Assembly (NCBI RefSeq): GCF_001577835.2
Contig: NC_029543.1
Coordinates: forward strand, 1,624,199 to 1,688,198
Direction of reading: 5' to 3'
DNA length: 64,000 nucleotides
Origin: Coturnix japonica
Lineage: Eukaryota; Chordata; Aves; Galliformes; Phasianidae
Each line of letters starts with the position of its first letter. The first letter of the stretch is position 1. The notes beneath the pieces were generated by a model. That model did not search any database. It was not told where the DNA came from and saw only the letters and a list, made by a program, of their open reading frames with translations. This document shows positions 60,906-64,000 of this stretch, in pieces. The translations under genes were made by a program, and so were the position numbers.

Positions 60906-63120
60906 CCCTAGGGGCAGATGCTTGGCATGGAGCATCCCCGCTTGTCCTATGAGAGGGATGTGCACCAGGAGGTGCCACCACCCACACTCAGCTACTATTT
61001 GGGTCCAGTTGAACGTTGCTTTCCCAGTGCAGAGATGGATGGAGGACTCACAGTGCCCTGACACTGCGTGGTTCTAAGGAGGGGAGATGCCCCCCCCGGG
61101 TGATGGAGAAGGGCTGTGGGTATCTCTGGTCTGTGTGTGCTATGGGTGCACTGAGCTGTGCCGGTGCTCAGCACACACCATAGGTTTCTCACGCCTCTGA
61201 TTCACCCCTTCCTGCTGGTTACTGGCAGCTGAGACATGGGGACAGCCAGCCCCGGGGTGGTGCAGGAAAAGGGGATCCCCAGAGGCCCTATGGTGGGAAG
61301 GAAACTGTGGCTGTGACTCAGTGCCTGAGTCAGCATCCCTGGGGTGTTATTGAGGGGACAGCCCTTGGACCTGACCCTCAGTTCATCGTGCCGGCCGAGC
61401 TCAGGCTATTTAAGGTCATTTACCATCTTCCCTCTTCATTCCTTCCCATTTCCCATGGACCCCAACCCACTGGGTGACATGGAGGGGACCAGCATCCCCC
61501 CCCCCCCCATGGGTCACTGTGGCTCTGTTCACACCGGGGGAGCACTTACAATAGGGTCTGTGCTTCCCAACCCAACACTCTATGGCACCCCATGAGAGTG
61601 GCCCCGACCCTTACAGCAATGACACCCCCTGGGCTTGGCCAGCACTCTGGAAAATCACAGCTCTGGGAGAACCATCACTGCGCACAGCCTCTGTTTGGAG
61701 ATTTATTCACGGGCTGTGGGGTTTGTTTGACCTTTTGGAAGCGTATATAGTTGGAGAAGAGCTAATTGGCTCTGTAAATCCTGCTGCGGCGGCAGGATGG
61801 AGCGCAAGCTGCTCTGGTCCCACTGTGCTGGGTGACATAGAGGGCACAGAGAGGAGTGGTGGGGGGGGGGGATGCAAGCAGCCCCCCATCGCTCTTTTTA
61901 TCCTTTATGGGTTAGGCTTTATTTATAGGGAAAACACTCTGGAGATGCAAACAGAGGGGTATGTCAAGGCTGTAAGAAGCTGCCTCCATCACAACAAAAC
62001 GTGCCCGAATCTCTGCTTGGGGCACCTCAGTTCCCAGCTGCCCAGGCTTGAGTTTCTCCTGGGTGAGATGTAAGCGAGCCGAGGGATGTTGTGCATGGCA
62101 GGCATGCACTGCAGGCAGCCCCAGCCCTCCCCCCATGCCCCCAATGTGCATTGAGAACCACAGTCACCTTGTGATGAGCGGAGCCGTTCTCTGCTCTCCC
62201 GTGGCTGGAGGGGATCCCAGCAGGATGGAGGGTCAAGGAAGGAGCTCAGCTCACCCCCCCGTGTGCCCCACCAGCCTCACACATGCCAAGCATGCAGGGG
62301 GGGTTGTGGGTGTAGCTGCAGTCCCCAGGCCTGTTCCAGCACGCCTGCTGCACGGCACAGCACGGCACGGCATCCTGCTCCCCCTGCCCTCTCTCCCCCC
62401 AAAGAGCCCCAAGCCCTTCTCAGAGCAGGGGCTCAGGAAGGGGGTTAAGGCAGCAATGCCCTCATAGCCCGTCCTGCTGGCAGCCCCTACATCAGAACCC
62501 AATGATGTCCCCTCCCCAAGGACCCCTCCCCAAGGATCACTCACCCACCCGGGCTCAGCAGCGCTGTCCTCCTGGTAGCTCTAACACCACTTCTTTGGGG
62601 ACAACCCATTGTCCCCCTGAGCCAGAGTGCAAGTAGAGTGCCCAGATCATCCAGAACACAGCAGCTTTATGCTGTGAACAGGGAGCTTAGACCTTACTAA
62701 CTGTCCCTTCCCTATTTAGCTGCACCTGTGGGTGTCCTGCCCAGCATCCTCCTTCATGGCATGCACTGGGCAAAGTGGGAACCAGGCAGCAAAGTACAAG
62801 CCTGTGCCTCTGCAATAGCTGCAGTGGGGCTGTGCACAAATCTGGCTTGAACTCTTGGTAAGCCTCAAAGAGAGCAGCCACAGCCACAGAGCAGCCTTTG
62901 TGCAGCCAGGATGCATGTTCTTTTGCACGTGTGTGCATGTGCATGTGAGTGCATGCATGTCTCTCACATAGGAGCATTGCAGCAACCCTTCCCAGCTGAT
63001 ATCAACCCCCCCTTCCTCCCCCCGGGCTGCACCCATTGACCACAGCAGCATCTCCATCCCCAACACCTGCAGCAGACCAGTGCTGTGCCCGGCCCTTTCC
63101 CTACATGCTGCAGCGGCGTT
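60906..63120. other. Non-coding stretch with AT-rich islands
   Basis: Islands near 61690-61800 (GATTTATTCACGGG, GTATATAGTTGG, GCTAATTGGCTC) and 61900-61950 (TTTATCCTTTATGGG, GGCTTTATTTATAGGG). Nothing resembling a coding exon. Confidence 0.45.
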
Positions 63121-63124
63121 CGAG

Positions 63125-63245
63125 GAGGAAGAGTGGTAATTAAGTTAATTTGCACATGCAAATCATCCTCGGTTTGAATCTGTTAATTTTATAATTTGAT
63201 GTTTAATGTACATATCTGCTGTGTTTTCCCAGCCAGAAACCCAAC
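63125..63245. promoter_or_regulatory. AT-rich island with POU-type palindrome
   Basis: GGTAATTAAGTTAATTTGC is followed by ATTTGCACATGCAAAT at 63148-63163: two octamer half-palindromes facing each other with a 2-bp spacer, close to the POU-dimer PORE element. CTGTTAATTTTATAATTTG and GTTTAATGTACATAT follow. The densest homeobox/POU cluster in the window. A regulatory role is inferred. Confidence 0.45.
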
Positions 63246-64000
63246 ATTTTCTGGGTGCTAATGATGGGGGTTGTGGTCCAGGGGTAGGGGCAAAGGACCC
63301 CACATTTGCACGGCCACGTTGGGCTGATGGTGAGGAGGGATTAATTGCTGCTGTGGGTTGGGTTAGGGGTTCTTCCATCCGAAGGCTTTGCCTTCGCCCC
63401 GCAGCCCTCACCCGTCCAGCAGAGTGTTAAGGACCGTGTTACAAACCTGCAATTGGAGTGGTTTTAAATACTACCAAATAACTACCTGTCAGCAGGGCTG
63501 AGTGTGGAGGGGAGAAGGCGACGAGCTGTTTGTAGCAGGAGAGGCTCACAGGGCGGCCCCAAAAGAGGCTGAACCTGCCCCATTCTCAAAGCACTGCTCC
63601 TTCTTGCCTTTCTTCTGGGGATGCTTTGGGATGTGGTGGTGCAAGGTGAGACCTGGGCAATCAAGCTCCAAGTGATGGAGCTTTCCCATCCTGCACAGTC
63701 ATGGCTGCATCCACCTCCCCATGAGATTCGGGTGGCCACAGCATTGCAGAGAATGCAGAGCCCTCACCCCATATCCCAGCCCTGAGAGCTCCCTGCGATG
63801 GGTAATGCAAAAATTGGGTCTGCATTGAGTGTCAGGCATCACTCTGAGGCTGAGCATCACTCTGAGGCTGTGCATCCTCATCCCCATGCTGAGCATCACG
63901 GTGAGGCTGAGCTCTTCCCCAAGGCTGAGCATCACCCCGTGGCCGAGCTCTTCCCGGTGCTGCGGTGGAGGACGCCCAGCCACATCCCCGTTTATCTTCG
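63246..64000. repeat. Non-coding end of window with 18-20-bp degenerate repeat
   Basis: From about 63830 to 63965 the phrase GCATCACTCTGAGGCTGA recurs about six times with changes (TCACGGTGAGGCTGAG, TCTTCCCCAAGGCTGAG). The rest shows no exon. Confidence 0.6.

Noticed and set aside
49045-64000. Search for TNFAIP8L1, the next human gene after SEMA6B
   Set aside because: No exon resembling a TIPE-family protein was found on either strand; it is probably beyond the right edge.

Overview
This window is vertebrate nuclear DNA and almost certainly comes from a bird, most likely a galliform such as chicken. The evidence is small multi-exon genes packed tightly with introns often under 100 bp, high GC with many C and G runs, CR1 LINE remnants typical of avian genomes, and encoded proteins clearly orthologous to human ones but divergent. 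Gene order and orientation match human 19p13.3: SH3GL1, CHAF1A, UBXN6, HDGFL2, a perilipin at the PLIN4 position, PLIN5, LRG1, SEMA6B. From memory, this block lies on chromosome 28 in chicken. No bacterial, viral or CRISPR features were seen.

Layout. Positions 1-2395 are intron 1 of SH3GL1 (minus strand), with its first coding exon at 2396-2440. A divergent promoter at 2441-3265 is shared with CHAF1A. It holds a 23-bp tandem repeat whose units contain CTCF-like cores, plus CCAAT boxes and an E2F-like site. CHAF1A (plus) runs over 15 coding exons to 16171. UBXN6 (minus, 17583-21649) converges on it tail to tail. After a CR1 relic, HDGFL2 (plus, 23354-32740) follows. Then come five minus-strand genes or parts: a PLIN3-type perilipin (34589-36442), PLIN5 (37273-39438), LRG1 (40712-41728) and SEMA6B (43295-49010). 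From about 49045 to 64000 no coding exon was found. That stretch holds simple repeats, two assembly gaps, and a series of short AT-rich islands full of homeobox and POU-like motifs, which look like regulatory elements.

Function. CHAF1A (histone deposition) and HDGFL2 (nucleosome reading through a PWWP domain) are chromatin genes. UBXN6 is a VCP/p97 adaptor and SH3GL1 is a BAR-domain endocytic protein. The two perilipins coat lipid droplets, LRG1 is a secreted leucine-rich-repeat protein, and SEMA6B is a transmembrane axon-guidance semaphorin. Apart from the two perilipins these genes do not form one pathway; the block is conserved synteny.

Most interesting observations: (1) a roughly 346-bp tract, including an intron, that is about 95% identical between the two tandem perilipin genes although the rest of both genes has diverged, which indicates recent gene conversion; (2) the exact 23-bp-period CTCF-like repeat in the SH3GL1/CHAF1A promoter; (3) the cluster of AT-rich POU/homeobox islands within and upstream of SEMA6B; (4) a GC-AG intron in UBXN6. 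All exon boundaries below were derived by hand from reading frame, splice consensus and recalled human protein sequences, and no alignment was run.
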